A program made the position numbers and the translations under genes. Below the pieces are notes generated by a model. The model saw nothing but the letters and a program-made list of their open reading frames with translations. It had not been told where the DNA came from and did no database searches. 11,639 bases of DNA from Bacteroidia bacterium (GTDB lineage: Bacteria > Bacteroidota > Bacteroidia > NS11-12g > UBA9320), in contig JAQWZS010000187.1 in assembly GCA_029253325.1 (NCBI GenBank), positions 1 through 11,639 on the forward strand. The letters run 5' to 3'. Shown here in pieces: positions 1 to 7,088 of the stretch (its first letter is position 1; each line of letters begins with the position of its first letter).

Positions 1-1736
1 AGAAATTTTTCAGCAAGTGACAAATCTTCAAACGTATTTCCCAAAGCACAACCGTTAAAGAAGAAAAGGGGTGTCTTTCCATAATTATTATACTCTGAGG
101 GTTCACCGAGGGAGATTTCTGTTACCTGTGCCGCTCCATGGCCAAAATACATCACCATATTGGATCCATCATCTACCTCTGCTTGTATTTTAGATGTAAG
201 GCTTGTTTGTATTGGATGAGGTTCGGATTTTGAGAACATGACTCGATACCCCCCATAAGAAGTGTCACTCAAAATTGAGTAATAGTTATTGAGGTAATTT
301 TTAAATGATTGATTTTCAAAACCAACACCACCAGCAAGTTGAATTACTTTTTTCTGCCATGCTGCAGGAGCTTGAGCTTCAAATGCTTTAATTTTATTCA
401 AATAAATTTCAACTTTTTCATTACTTCGGGCAGGGACTCTTCCTATGCTAAAATCGATACTCAAGTCACTTGCATCAAGTGATGAAACATACAAATAATC
501 ACTTGGAGGAAACCCAATGGAAGGCACTAGGTTGAGTGCAGTTTTAAGAGCTGTGTTTGTTCGAATACGGTCATAGGTCTGACCTTTACCAAGTAGTAGA
601 ATATATTGAAGGTTTGGGGCTGATGATTTCAAAGATTGGATGTATTTTTTTAATGCAAGTGGCCCTTCAATTCCATACCCGAAATCATGGTAAATATCAT
701 TTACATAAATAGTTGCTGTAGCGTGACTTCCACCAGTATTGCTCATTCTATAACTTGCATAGTTGTTTGCTCCAGAAGTTAAATTTGGATGAGTGATGAT
801 TAGATAATCAGTTGATTGATTAATTGCAGATTTGCCTAATTTTACTTCCTCTATAGAATTAACTGTAATTACGTCAGAAGCGTCATAGATATAGAATTCA
901 CTAATTCCATTCTTCTCTAAGTTGAACTTTATAGATTGGTCTCCTTGTTTATCTGCTTTAATTCTTTTGTTATTCGATAAATCAATTACATAAGGATTGT
1001 TTTTTGAGATTGGATAGTCACTAAAATTAAAAAAAGAAGAATTGAAAGAGCCACTTACCCTGAGTTGACTATTGTTATTGAGATTCAGTAAACGCGGGTA
1101 ATTACACTTTATATAGGATAAAACAAAAGCACTTTGATTATAATTGGATTCACCAATAAATAAGGAGGTTACGGATTTTAAATTGCTGGGATCAGTAGAT
1201 GCATTTAACTTGATTCTCTGATATCCTAATGCCTTTTGAGATGCGAGGGTATTCGCTTTATTATCCAGAGATAACGATAGTTCATGATTGTATCCATTTA
1301 AAATCTCATTAGTATTATGATTAGCAGAGAAGGCAACAACTTCAAATTCAGCTTTTGGTCCGCTTGAAAAGACGTGGGGTAAGTCCAATTTGAATTCAGG
1401 TTGACTTGACCATATCCAATGTCCAAAACCTTCTCCATCAGTGTATTCTGAAAATTGCTGACTGGAATTATTTTGATTGGGTACACCTGGGAAGAAATAA
1501 TCTTTAAAAGATATAATTTGTTCGTTTATAAAATATGGATCAGCAGTTTTTCCGTTATAGTTGTTGTCGTAATAGGATTCTATTCTTTTGTTTGAAATAT
1601 TTGTACTCCAAGTTAAATAATACGTTGAGGTGTCGGTAAATAAACTTTGATGTAAGTTCGGTTGATTGGATGCTTCTTTGTAAAGTTCAGTATCTAATGA
1701 ACCATCATTTAGTGGCAAAAAATTCGATAAAGTCAT
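1..1736 (-). CDS. C25-family cysteine peptidase, PorU2-like, catalytic part (frameshifted, partial)
   Basis: This is the main body of a large exported C25 (gingipain-type) peptidase. In Bacteroidota, relatives act as, or resemble, the type IX secretion sortase PorU/PorU2. The frame is open from the in-frame ATG at 1736-1734 to the left edge, about 578 codons, and continues beyond the window. It begins with NDGSLDTELY and SLFTDTSTYYLTWS, which match the family's N-terminal region. It then carries a C25-typical IYVNDIYHDFGYGIEGPLAL segment, LLGKGQTYD, and SIGRVPARS. The presumed catalytic His is in YFGHG (codon 140-138) and the presumed Cys in FFNGCALGN (codon 50-48), a spacing close to that of gingipains. 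The true start is almost certainly 2019 in another frame; this fragment alone has no signal peptide, so it would not be exported. The PorU2 assignment rests on motifs remembered from the family, and a non-sorting C25 peptidase is possible. Confidence 0.75.
   Translation of the reverse strand, partial: MTLSNFLPLNDGSLDTELYKEASNQPNLHQSLFTDTSTYYLTWSTNISNKRIESYYDNNYNGKTADPYFINEQIISFKDYFFPGVPNQNNSSQQFSEYTDGEGFGHWIWSSQPEFKLDLPHVFSSGPKAEFEVVAFSANHNTNEILNGYNHELSLSLDNKANTLASQKALGYQRIKLNASTDPSNLKSVTSLFIGESNYNQSAFVLSYIKCNYPRLLNLNNNSQLRVSGSFNSSFFNFSDYPISKNNPYVIDLSNNKRIKADKQGDQSIKFNLEKNGISEFYIYDASDVITVNSIEEVKLGKSAINQSTDYLIITHPNLTSGANNYASYRMSNTGGSHATATIYVNDIYHDFGYGIEGPLALKKYIQSLKSSAPNLQYILLLGKGQTYDRIRTNTALKTALNLVPSIGFPPSDYLYVSSLDASDLSIDFSIGRVPARSNEKVEIYLNKIKAFEAQAPAAWQKKVIQLAGGVGFENQSFKNYLNNYYSILSDTSYGGYRVMFSKSEPHPIQTSLTSKIQAEVDDGSNMVMYFGHGAAQVTEISLGEPSEYNNYGKTPLFFFNGCALGNTFEDLSLAEKF
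1705..1736 (-). other. frameshift junction in the C25 peptidase gene
   Basis: Upstream codons begin at positions divisible by 3 (2019, 1710), whereas everything from AAT at 1709-1707 leftwards reads in the frame of 1736, 140 and 50. The two frames overlap from the ATG at 1736 to the TGA at 1705. Within this overlap lie a run of six T (minus strand, 1722-1717) and a run of three A (1710-1708). Either one base gained or two bases lost in these runs would explain the break. Restoring two bases gives E-F-F-A-T-K-N-D-G, which keeps the family's spacing; removing one T gives E-F-L-P-L-N-D-G. Confidence 0.8.
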
Positions 1737-2019
1737 CAATATCAAAACTATTATCCTCTTGGCCATAAACGTAGAGGTGTTGCTCCTCTCCATTCTTGAA
1801 AATTTGGACAGTTTTTGGGCTGATTTCATCTACTGGAATTCCATTGTTTGACAGCGAATTGTAATCTAACCGATAAACACCGTTTTGACCAATTTTAAAT
1901 GCAAAATATCGCAGTGATGAATCAAACCATTCATTACCTAACTGACCAAAAGATAAGAAACTCATCTGCATTGTGATGAGCATGGATAAAACTATTTTCA
2001 AAAATCTAGAGCGTGTCAT
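1705..2019 (-). CDS. N-terminal fragment of the same C25/PorU2-like peptidase (signal peptide and N-terminal domain)
   Basis: This 104-residue reading frame is the real beginning of the peptidase whose remainder lies in the -1 to -1736 stretch. Residues 1-26 form a signal peptide: basic MTRSRFLK, then a hydrophobic core, then FSFGQ-like cleavage region near residue 26. Next comes the segment typical of the N-terminus of large C25 peptidases: YFAFKIGQNGVYRLDY, then SPKTVQIFKNGEEQ, then DIDDFIEFFATK. In relatives the last motif continues directly into N-D-G-x-L-D. Here a TGA at 1707-1705 interrupts, and the N-D-G-S-L-D follows immediately in another frame. It is therefore a fragment of a broken gene, or of a gene with a sequencing error, rather than a small independent protein. 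It is transcribed divergently from the CoA-transferase genes. Confidence 0.75.
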   Translation of the reverse strand: MTRSRFLKIVLSMLITMQMSFLSFGQLGNEWFDSSLRYFAFKIGQNGVYRLDYNSLSNNGIPVDEISPKTVQIFKNGEEQHLYVYGQEDNSFDIDDFIEFFATK

Positions 2020-2035
2020 GGATTGCGTAAAATTA

Positions 2036-2043
2036 CAAATTTA
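2036..2043 (-). promoter_or_regulatory. candidate Bacteroidota -7 box for the C25 peptidase gene
   Basis: On the minus strand the bases TAAATTTG match the TAnnTTTG consensus exactly and lie 16 bases before the ATG at 2019. I do not see a good -33 TTTG at the usual 19-21 base distance. It is therefore a half-supported promoter in an AT-rich divergent spacer (2020-2156). Confidence 0.4.
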
Positions 2044-2135
2044 CATGATAACGGTTAAACTAAGCACATAGTTTATTGTAAAATAAAATTTGAAAGGTAA
2101 TACTATTCACAATGAATTTTGAATAAAAGAATATA

Positions 2136-2143
2136 TAACTTTG
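2136..2143 (+). promoter_or_regulatory. candidate -7 box for scoA-scoB-mdh
   Basis: TAACTTTG matches TAnnTTTG and lies 13 bases before the scoA ATG. A TTTG at 2118-2121 is only 14 bases upstream, shorter than the usual 19-21, so the -33 element is doubtful. There is no purine-rich ribosome-binding site between this box and the ATG, which is common in this phylum. Confidence 0.45.
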
Positions 2144-2156
2144 TAATCTTACATCT

Positions 2157-2852
2157 ATGAATAAAGTAGTAAAAAATGCAGATGACGCTATTCAAGGTAT
2201 CCGAGATGGGATGACAATTATGCTTGGAGGTTTTGGGTTATGCGGCATCCCTGAAAATTCGATTTCTTCAATAGTCAAAGCTGGAATTAAGGATTTAACC
2301 TGCATCTCAAATAATGCTGGAGTGGATGATTTTGGAATTGGCTTGATGCTTCAGAGTAAATTAGTTCGCAAAATGATATCATCTTATGTTGGAGAGAATG
2401 CAGAATTTGAAAGACAGCTTCTCTCTGGAGAATTAGAAGTAGAATTATTACCTCAGGGCACTCTGGCAGAAAGATGCCGAGCTGCTGGTGCAGGTATTCC
2501 TGCTTTTTATACTCCTGCTGGTTTTGGTACTGAAATAGCCGAGGGAAAAGAGACCAGAGAATTTGGAGAAAAGCAATTTATCATGGAAAAAGCTTTTGAG
2601 TCTGACTTTGCTATCGTTAAAGCTTGGAAAGGAGATACAGATGGAAACCTTATTTATAAAGCAACCGCTAGAAACTTTAATCCGATGATGGCCATGGCTG
2701 GAAAAATTACTATTGCAGAAGTAGAAGAGCTAGTTGAGCCAGGAGAGTTAGACCCTAATTTTATTCATACGCCTAGCATCTTTGTAAATAGAATTTTTCA
2801 GGGTACTGATTATGAGAAACGAATAGAACAGAGAACTATCCGCCAAAATTGA
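2157..2852 (+). CDS. scoA: 3-oxoacid CoA-transferase subunit A
   Basis: This is the alpha subunit of a family I CoA-transferase, most likely succinyl-CoA:3-ketoacid CoA-transferase (acetoacetate + succinyl-CoA to acetoacetyl-CoA + succinate). It works in the cytoplasm as a complex with the product of the next gene. At 231 residues it has the normal full length. It shows the N-terminal glycine-rich motif GGFGLCGIPE (residues 24-33), SNNAG (51-55) and VGENAEFERQLLSGELEVELLPQGTLAERCRA in two adjoining blocks (78-109), followed by the GAGIPAFYTPAGFGT substrate-region signature (111-125) and YKATARNFNP (168-177). The stop codon lies 8 bases before the likely start of scoB, so the two are co-transcribed. 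Substrate choice between succinyl-CoA/acetoacetate and acetate/butyrate-type CoA-transferases (AtoDA) cannot be fixed from sequence alone. Similarity to ScoA favours the former. Confidence 0.92.
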   Translation: MNKVVKNADDAIQGIRDGMTIMLGGFGLCGIPENSISSIVKAGIKDLTCISNNAGVDDFGIGLMLQSKLVRKMISSYVGENAEFERQLLSGELEVELLPQGTLAERCRAAGAGIPAFYTPAGFGTEIAEGKETREFGEKQFIMEKAFESDFAIVKAWKGDTDGNLIYKATARNFNPMMAMAGKITIAEVEELVEPGELDPNFIHTPSIFVNRIFQGTDYEKRIEQRTIRQN

Positions 2853-2860
2853 TAAAAAAT

Positions 2861-3514
2861 ATGTTAACTAAAGAGCAAATTGCACAGCGAATAGCACAAG
2901 AACTTCAAGATGGATACTATGTTAATCTTGGGATTGGCATTCCAACACTAGTTGCTAATTATGTTCCTGCGGGGATTAATGTTACACTTCAATCTGAAAA
3001 TGGCTTGTTAGGAATGGGACCTTTCCCAACGGAATCTGAGATAGATGCTGATTTAATTAATGCTGGTAAGCAAACTGTAACAACATTATCAGGATCTGTT
3101 TTTTTTGACAGTGCTACTAGTTTTGCTATGATTCGTTCTGGTCGTGTTGATTTGACAGTACTAGGAGCCATGGAGGTGAATGATAAGGGAGATATTGCTA
3201 ATTGGAAAATTCCAGGTAAAATGGTAAAAGGCATGGGAGGTGCAATGGATTTAGTAGCATCAGCTCAGAATATTATTGTTGCTATGCAGCACACCAATAG
3301 ATCGGGTGCAAGTAAATTGCTTTCAAAATTGACACTTCCTGTTACTGGTCTTGGATGCGTTAAAAAAATTGTAACGAACCTGTGTGTTATTGATGTGACA
3401 CCTCGTGGATTCGAACTTAAGGAATTAGCTCCTGGAATTTCCATTGATGATGTTCATAATGCAACAGAAGGAAACCTATTGGCTGAAGGTGAAATACCAG
3501 AAATTCAATTCTAG
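2861..3514 (+). CDS. scoB: 3-oxoacid CoA-transferase subunit B
   Basis: This is the beta subunit, carrying the catalytic glutamate that forms the enzyme-CoA thioester. The motif SENGLLGMGPFP places it at Glu46 when counted from the ATG at 2861. Other family signatures are GYYVNLGIGIPTLVANYVP (18-36), the S-G-S-V-F-F-D-S region, G-A-M-E-V and the C-terminal C-V-I-D-V-T-P-R-G-F. I chose ATG 2861 (217 residues) because MLTKEQIAQRIAQEL is the family's usual beginning. A TTG at 2849 would add four residues and overlap the scoA stop by four bases, which is possible but less likely. It lies in an operon with scoA, and mdh follows 71 bases after its stop (20 bases if mdh starts early). Confidence 0.92.
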   Translation: MLTKEQIAQRIAQELQDGYYVNLGIGIPTLVANYVPAGINVTLQSENGLLGMGPFPTESEIDADLINAGKQTVTTLSGSVFFDSATSFAMIRSGRVDLTVLGAMEVNDKGDIANWKIPGKMVKGMGGAMDLVASAQNIIVAMQHTNRSGASKLLSKLTLPVTGLGCVKKIVTNLCVIDVTPRGFELKELAPGISIDDVHNATEGNLLAEGEIPEIQF

Positions 3515-3572
3515 TTAAGTTTTTTTATGTAAAAATGGTTGAAAGACATGAGGATTATGTCTTATCAAAAGT

Positions 3573-3580
3573 TAAATTTG
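3573..3580 (+). promoter_or_regulatory. candidate internal -7 box just upstream of mdh
   Basis: TAAATTTG fits TAnnTTTG and is followed by CACCA and then the family-typical ATG of mdh. The 10-mer TTTGCACCAA here (3577-3586) recurs exactly at the queA promoter (5991-6000 region), which supports it as a start-site context. No clear -33 element is visible. If used, transcription would begin almost at the ATG, giving a leaderless or nearly leaderless mdh message. Confidence 0.3.
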
Positions 3581-3585
3581 CACCA

Positions 3586-4509
3586 ATGAAAGTAACAGTT
3601 GTAGGAGCAGGTGCTGTAGGTGCAAGTTGTGCAGAGTACATTGCCATTAAAAATTTTGCGTCAGAGGTTTGTCTGATAGATATCAAAGAAGGTTTTGCAG
3701 AAGGTAAAGCCATGGATTTGATGCAGTGTGCATCACTCAATGGTTTTGACACTAAAATTGTAGGAACAACTAATGATTATACCAAAACTGCGAATAGCGA
3801 TGTTGCTGTTATTACTAGTGGGATTCCCCGTAAACCAGGAATGACTCGTGAAGAACTCATAGGTATTAATGCAGGTATTGTGAAGTCTGTAAGTAGTAAT
3901 CTTTTAGAACACTCACCCAATGCAATTATCATAGTTGTTAGTAATCCAATGGATACGATGACCTACCTTGTTCACAAAAATATAGACCTTCCGAAGAATA
4001 GAATTATTGGAATGGGAGGAGCCTTAGATAGTGCTAGATTTAAGTACAGAATTGCTGAAGCCTTGTCATGCCCGTCATCTGATGTAGATGGAATGGTAAT
4101 CGGTGGACACAGCGATAAGGGTATGGTACCACTCATTGAAAAAGCAACCAGAAATAGTGTGAATGTATCAGAGTTTTTATCTGCAGAAAGAATGAATCAG
4201 ATAGTTAATGATACCAAAGTAGGTGGAGCTACATTAACAGGACTCTTAGGAACAAGTGCATGGTATGCTCCCGGAGCAGCAGTTTCAGAGATTGTTAAAG
4301 CTATTGCGTTAGATTCTCATAAAATGATTCCTTGTTCTGCCTTACTTGACGGTGAGTATGGGATTGAAGGCTTATCAATCGGTGTACCTTGTATTATTGG
4401 TAAAAATGGCATTGAAAAGATAGTGGAGGTTTCTCTAAGTGAGTCTGAGAAAAACAAACTCAAAGAAAGTGCTGAAAGTGTTGCTAAGACAAATACCTTA
4501 CTTAACTAA
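3586..4509 (+). CDS. mdh: malate dehydrogenase (NAD-dependent, lactate-dehydrogenase-like type)
   Basis: This enzyme interconverts malate and oxaloacetate with NAD in the TCA cycle. From ATG 3586 it has 307 residues, the usual length, and starts with the Rossmann motif KVTVVGAGAVGA. Asp32 in LIDIKEG indicates NAD rather than NADP. The mobile loop SGIPRKPGMTREEL holds Arg82 and Arg88, which identify malate/oxaloacetate as substrate. Arg151 lies in ALDSARFKYR and the catalytic His175 in GGHSDKGMVPL. That motif has one residue more than the classical GGHGDTMVPL; I believe this is a known form in Bacteroidota. An in-frame ATG at 3535 would add 17 residues (beginning MVERHEDY) that do not look like the family, so I prefer 3586. 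It lies downstream of scoAB and ends at a strong terminator. Placement next to succinyl-CoA-consuming transferase genes fits a role around the TCA cycle. Confidence 0.92.
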   Translation: MKVTVVGAGAVGASCAEYIAIKNFASEVCLIDIKEGFAEGKAMDLMQCASLNGFDTKIVGTTNDYTKTANSDVAVITSGIPRKPGMTREELIGINAGIVKSVSSNLLEHSPNAIIIVVSNPMDTMTYLVHKNIDLPKNRIIGMGGALDSARFKYRIAEALSCPSSDVDGMVIGGHSDKGMVPLIEKATRNSVNVSEFLSAERMNQIVNDTKVGGATLTGLLGTSAWYAPGAAVSEIVKAIALDSHKMIPCSALLDGEYGIEGLSIGVPCIIGKNGIEKIVEVSLSESEKNKLKESAESVAKTNTLLN

Positions 4510-4532
4510 AAATTTATACTTATTTATAAGAG

Positions 4533-4559
4533 AAAGAGCCTTAAGGGGCTCTTTTTTTT
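4533..4559. terminator. intrinsic terminator shared by mdh and the converging permease gene
   Basis: AAAGAGCC (4533-4540), a 6-base loop, then GGCTCTTT (4547-4554) form an 8-base-pair stem, followed by a T run that ends at 4559. On the plus strand this is a classical Rho-independent terminator 24 bases after the mdh stop. On the minus strand the same stem is followed by TTTCTCTT, so it can plausibly also stop permease transcripts, whose stop codon (4560-4558) touches it. Confidence 0.88.
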
Positions 4560-5808
4560 ATTTACGCAATGCTATAACTGGGTCCATTTTTGAAGCAAGT
4601 ATGGCAGGAGAAATACCTGCTATAATTCCTATTCCAATGGCAATTGAAATCCCAAATGTAAAAATTGAGAAACTGAAAAAAACTTGGAATGATGTAAGGT
4701 AAGATGCTAATAGCCCAAGTCCTATTACAAAAATAATTCCCATCAAAGCTCCTATGATACATAAAAACACAGACTCAAATAAAAATTGCGACAATATGAA
4801 GATTCGTTTTGCTCCCAATGCTTTTTGAAGTCCGATGATGGAGGTACGTTCTTTAACCGATACAAACATGATATTAGCAATTCCAAAGCCCCCAACTAAT
4901 AGTGAGAAAAAACCAATTATTCCAGCAGCTATATCAATCATCCCAAAAGTTTGACTCAGACTATCAGAAACCATGGTTAATTTATTCAATGCAAAATTGT
5001 CCTTTTCCTTAGGTTTTATTTTTCGTACGGAACGCATAATACGGGTTACCTCATATGATAACGTATTAATGTCAACATTTTCATGACCATTTAGGACTAT
5101 TGATGGAGACGACCCAGATCCGGTGGGTTTTGCAAATCTCTGAGCAAATTTAATGGGCAAAGCAACGATATCGTCGTATTGTGAGCCACCAATACTTGAA
5201 CCTTGATAATCAAATACTCCCACAATTGTTGCTTTGCTGCCGTTGATGGTTATTTTTTTTCCTACTGGATTTCTACCCTCAAATAAATTTAAGGCAATAT
5301 TGTACCCCACAATAGCACTATTTTTCCCTGAAATAAGGTCGAAATTATTAAATACTCTTCCACTAAACACTTCCCATTGATTAATCTCGAAAAAATCACC
5401 CATGACTCCTATGATTTTTACATCAGACAATTCTTCATGAAGGGACCCGATTTTATTCCTGCTGAATTCATAATAAAATGCAGTATTTTTTACAATCTCT
5501 TTATTTGAATCACGAGCAAGACGTTGATATTCTTTGATTTTGGGCTTTGGCCTGTTCATGTATTCCCACCACTTATAACCATTGCCATATGTCCAAGGCC
5601 ATTTTTGGACGTATATAATTTTGTCACCTAATTTGTCTACGTTATTTCGAATATTTTTTTCAAGGGAATAAGTAGCTGTGAAAATGGCTACTATGCAAGA
5701 AATACCAATGGTTATTCCTAATACTGAAAGAAAGCTACGTAGTTTATTTGCTTTTAAAAAACGTATAGTTAAAGCGATAGACTCTTTGAATAATGAAGTA
5801 AATTTCAT
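4558..5808 (-). CDS. MacB/FtsX-like ABC transporter permease
   Basis: This is an inner-membrane permease of the MacB/LolC type, which in the family works with an ATPase to move lipids, lipoproteins, peptides or drugs by a mechanotransmission mechanism. Its 416 residues show the standard layout. A cytoplasmic start has conserved K-A-N-K-L-R-S-F-L-S-V-L-G-I-T-I-G (19-35), and the first membrane helix is at about 26-47. A periplasmic MacB_PCD-like domain spans about 48-285 and contains SGRVF, VGYNIA, NPVGKKI and VGVF. Three C-terminal helices lie near 291-316, 342-370 and 379-404. The signature ERTSIIGLQKALGAKR (320-335) is the usual coupling loop to the ATPase. No ATPase gene is present in the window, so the partner must be encoded elsewhere. 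The substrate cannot be told. The gene converges on mdh and diverges from queA. Confidence 0.87.
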   Translation of the reverse strand: MKFTSLFKESIALTIRFLKANKLRSFLSVLGITIGISCIVAIFTATYSLEKNIRNNVDKLGDKIIYVQKWPWTYGNGYKWWEYMNRPKPKIKEYQRLARDSNKEIVKNTAFYYEFSRNKIGSLHEELSDVKIIGVMGDFFEINQWEVFSGRVFNNFDLISGKNSAIVGYNIALNLFEGRNPVGKKITINGSKATIVGVFDYQGSSIGGSQYDDIVALPIKFAQRFAKPTGSGSSPSIVLNGHENVDINTLSYEVTRIMRSVRKIKPKEKDNFALNKLTMVSDSLSQTFGMIDIAAGIIGFFSLLVGGFGIANIMFVSVKERTSIIGLQKALGAKRIFILSQFLFESVFLCIIGALMGIIFVIGLGLLASYLTSFQVFFSFSIFTFGISIAIGIGIIAGISPAILASKMDPVIALRK

Positions 5809-5962
5809 TTGTACCTTACAAGATTAACAACAAAGGGTTAGTTCTGGAAATTGTTTCGATAAAAGACCTGTTTTAGTCTATCCGTTTCATAGAAATAACG
5901 TAGATACCTCCCCTGAATCAAAGGAGTTTTATCATTGGCTAAATACTAGAATGAATTGACAT

Positions 5963-5994
5963 CTTGACTTCGCCTCTCAAAAAGGTTATTTTTG
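5963..5994 (+). promoter_or_regulatory. promoter of queA-plsY-clpS
   Basis: A -33-like CTTG (5963-5966) and a -7 box TATTTTTG (5987-5994) are separated by 20 bases, matching the Bacteroidota consensus TTTG-N19-21-TAnnTTTG well. It lies about 38 bases before the queA ATG. This is the best promoter match in the window. The rest of the 223-base spacer 5809-6031 holds no ORF or RNA that I can recognise. Confidence 0.6.
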
Positions 5995-6014
5995 CACCAA
6001 ATTTTTGCAATAAA
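5989..6014 (+). repeat. imperfect 13-base tandem repeat in the queA leader
   Basis: TTTTTGCACCAAA (5989-6001) is followed immediately by TTTTTGCAATAAA (6002-6014), 11 of 13 positions identical. The first copy overlaps the -7 box and the second lies at or just after the expected transcription start. It may be a duplicated start region, an operator, or chance in AT-rich DNA. Confidence 0.5.
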
Positions 6015-6031
6015 GGACCAAATAACTATAC

Positions 6032-7081
6032 ATGAAATTATCAGAATTCCATTTTGAATTAGATCAGAAAAAAATTGCTTCAACTTCACCTTACAATCGA
6101 GATGAATGTAAGTTGATGGTTGTTGATAAAGCTAAAAAGACCATTGAGCACAAAATGTTTAAGGATATCTTGGATGAATTTGATGAGGGTGATGTAATGG
6201 TACTCAATAATGCAAAAGTTTTTCCTGCAAGACTTTATGGTAACAAAGAAAAAACAGGAGCTAAAATTGAAGTATTTCTTCTTAGAGAACTCAATGAAGA
6301 CCTTAGACTTTGGGATGTATTAGTTGATCCTGCTCGAAAGATAAGAGTTGGTAACAAACTGTTTTTTGGAGAAGATGAACTAGTTGCTGAAGTTATTGAT
6401 AATACCACTTCTAGAGGTAGAACTATTCGATTTTTATTTGATGGTACTAATCAAGAATTTAAAAATGTAGTCGATAAATTAGGCCATACACCTATCCCAA
6501 AATACTTGGAGCGAGAGGCTACACCAGAAGATGAGGAGATGTATCAAACTATTTTTGCAGAGCAAGAAGGTGCAATTGCTCCGCCTGCTGCTGGACTTCA
6601 TTTCACGAAAGCCCTCATGATGAGACTGGAGATTAAGGGTGTTGAGTTTGCTAAAGTGAATTTAAACATTGGCCTGGGTTCATTTAGACCTGTAGAAGTA
6701 GAAGATTTGACTAAACATAAAATGGACAGCGAGCATTTTAGAATAGACCAAGAGGCTGCTGATATTGTTAATAATGCAAAAGCTAATAAGAAAAGAGTTC
6801 TTGCTGTTGGATCAAGTGTCATGCGAGCTATGGAAAGCTCAGTTTCTGCATTTGGAATGCTAAACCCAGATGATAACTGGACCGATAAATTTATTTTTCC
6901 ACCTTACGAACCAAGGATTGCGAATTGTTATTTAACCAATTTTCATCAACCGAAATCAACCCTAATGATGCTAACTTCAGCGTATTTAGATGATCACAAA
7001 CTTGCCATGAAAGTTTATGAAACTGCCCTCAAAAAAGGATATAACTTTCTTTGTTATGGTGATGCACTTCTAATCAAATAA
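6032..7081 (+). CDS. queA: S-adenosylmethionine:tRNA ribosyltransferase-isomerase
   Basis: QueA transfers and isomerises the ribosyl moiety of S-adenosylmethionine onto 7-aminomethyl-7-deazaguanine at position 34 of tRNAs with GUN anticodons, giving epoxyqueuosine. The 349 residues are full length. Family motifs appear in order: SPYNRDECKLMVVD (19-32), VLNNAKVFPARLYG (57-70), KIEVFLLR (78-85), VDPARKIRVG (98-107), GHTPIPKYLER (151-161), and YQTIFAEQEGAIAPPAAGLHF (171-191, the core signature). NIGLGSFRPVE (212-222), KMDSEHF (230-236), AVGSSVMRAMES (258-269) and CYLTNFHQPKSTLMML (299-314) follow. The start is supported by MKLSEFHFELDQKKIA, the usual family beginning. A weak AAAGGA lies 14 bases before the ATG. 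It is the first gene of a short plus-strand run with plsY (28-base gap) and clpS. Other queuosine genes are not in view. Confidence 0.95.
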   Translation: MKLSEFHFELDQKKIASTSPYNRDECKLMVVDKAKKTIEHKMFKDILDEFDEGDVMVLNNAKVFPARLYGNKEKTGAKIEVFLLRELNEDLRLWDVLVDPARKIRVGNKLFFGEDELVAEVIDNTTSRGRTIRFLFDGTNQEFKNVVDKLGHTPIPKYLEREATPEDEEMYQTIFAEQEGAIAPPAAGLHFTKALMMRLEIKGVEFAKVNLNIGLGSFRPVEVEDLTKHKMDSEHFRIDQEAADIVNNAKANKKRVLAVGSSVMRAMESSVSAFGMLNPDDNWTDKFIFPPYEPRIANCYLTNFHQPKSTLMMLTSAYLDDHKLAMKVYETALKKGYNFLCYGDALLIK

Positions 7082-7088
7082 AAAAAAC

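Noticed and set aside
1298..1486. Minus-strand 62-codon frame within the C25 peptidase region
   Set aside because: It lies in another frame of the continuous, well-matched peptidase reading frame and has no family resemblance.
2989..3234. Minus-strand 81-codon frame opposite scoB
   Set aside because: It is a shadow of the catalytic region of scoB, without its own start context.
3535..3585. N-terminal extension of mdh from ATG 3535 as the annotated start
   Set aside because: The 17 residues do not resemble malate dehydrogenase N-termini, and the Rossmann motif normally begins at the second Met; kept only as an alternative.
4439..4702. Plus-strand 87-codon frame spanning the mdh end and the terminator
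   Set aside because: It runs through a strong hairpin terminator and antisense to the permease C-terminus; no protein-like features.
4562..4762. Minus-strand 66-codon frame inside the permease gene
   Set aside because: Off-frame copy of the membrane-helix coding region; the MYHRSF start has no support.
5861..5950. Possible small RNA or hairpin (CTCC...GGAG) in the permease-queA spacer
   Set aside because: The stem has only four pairs with an eleven-base loop and no T run; not enough to call an RNA gene or terminator.
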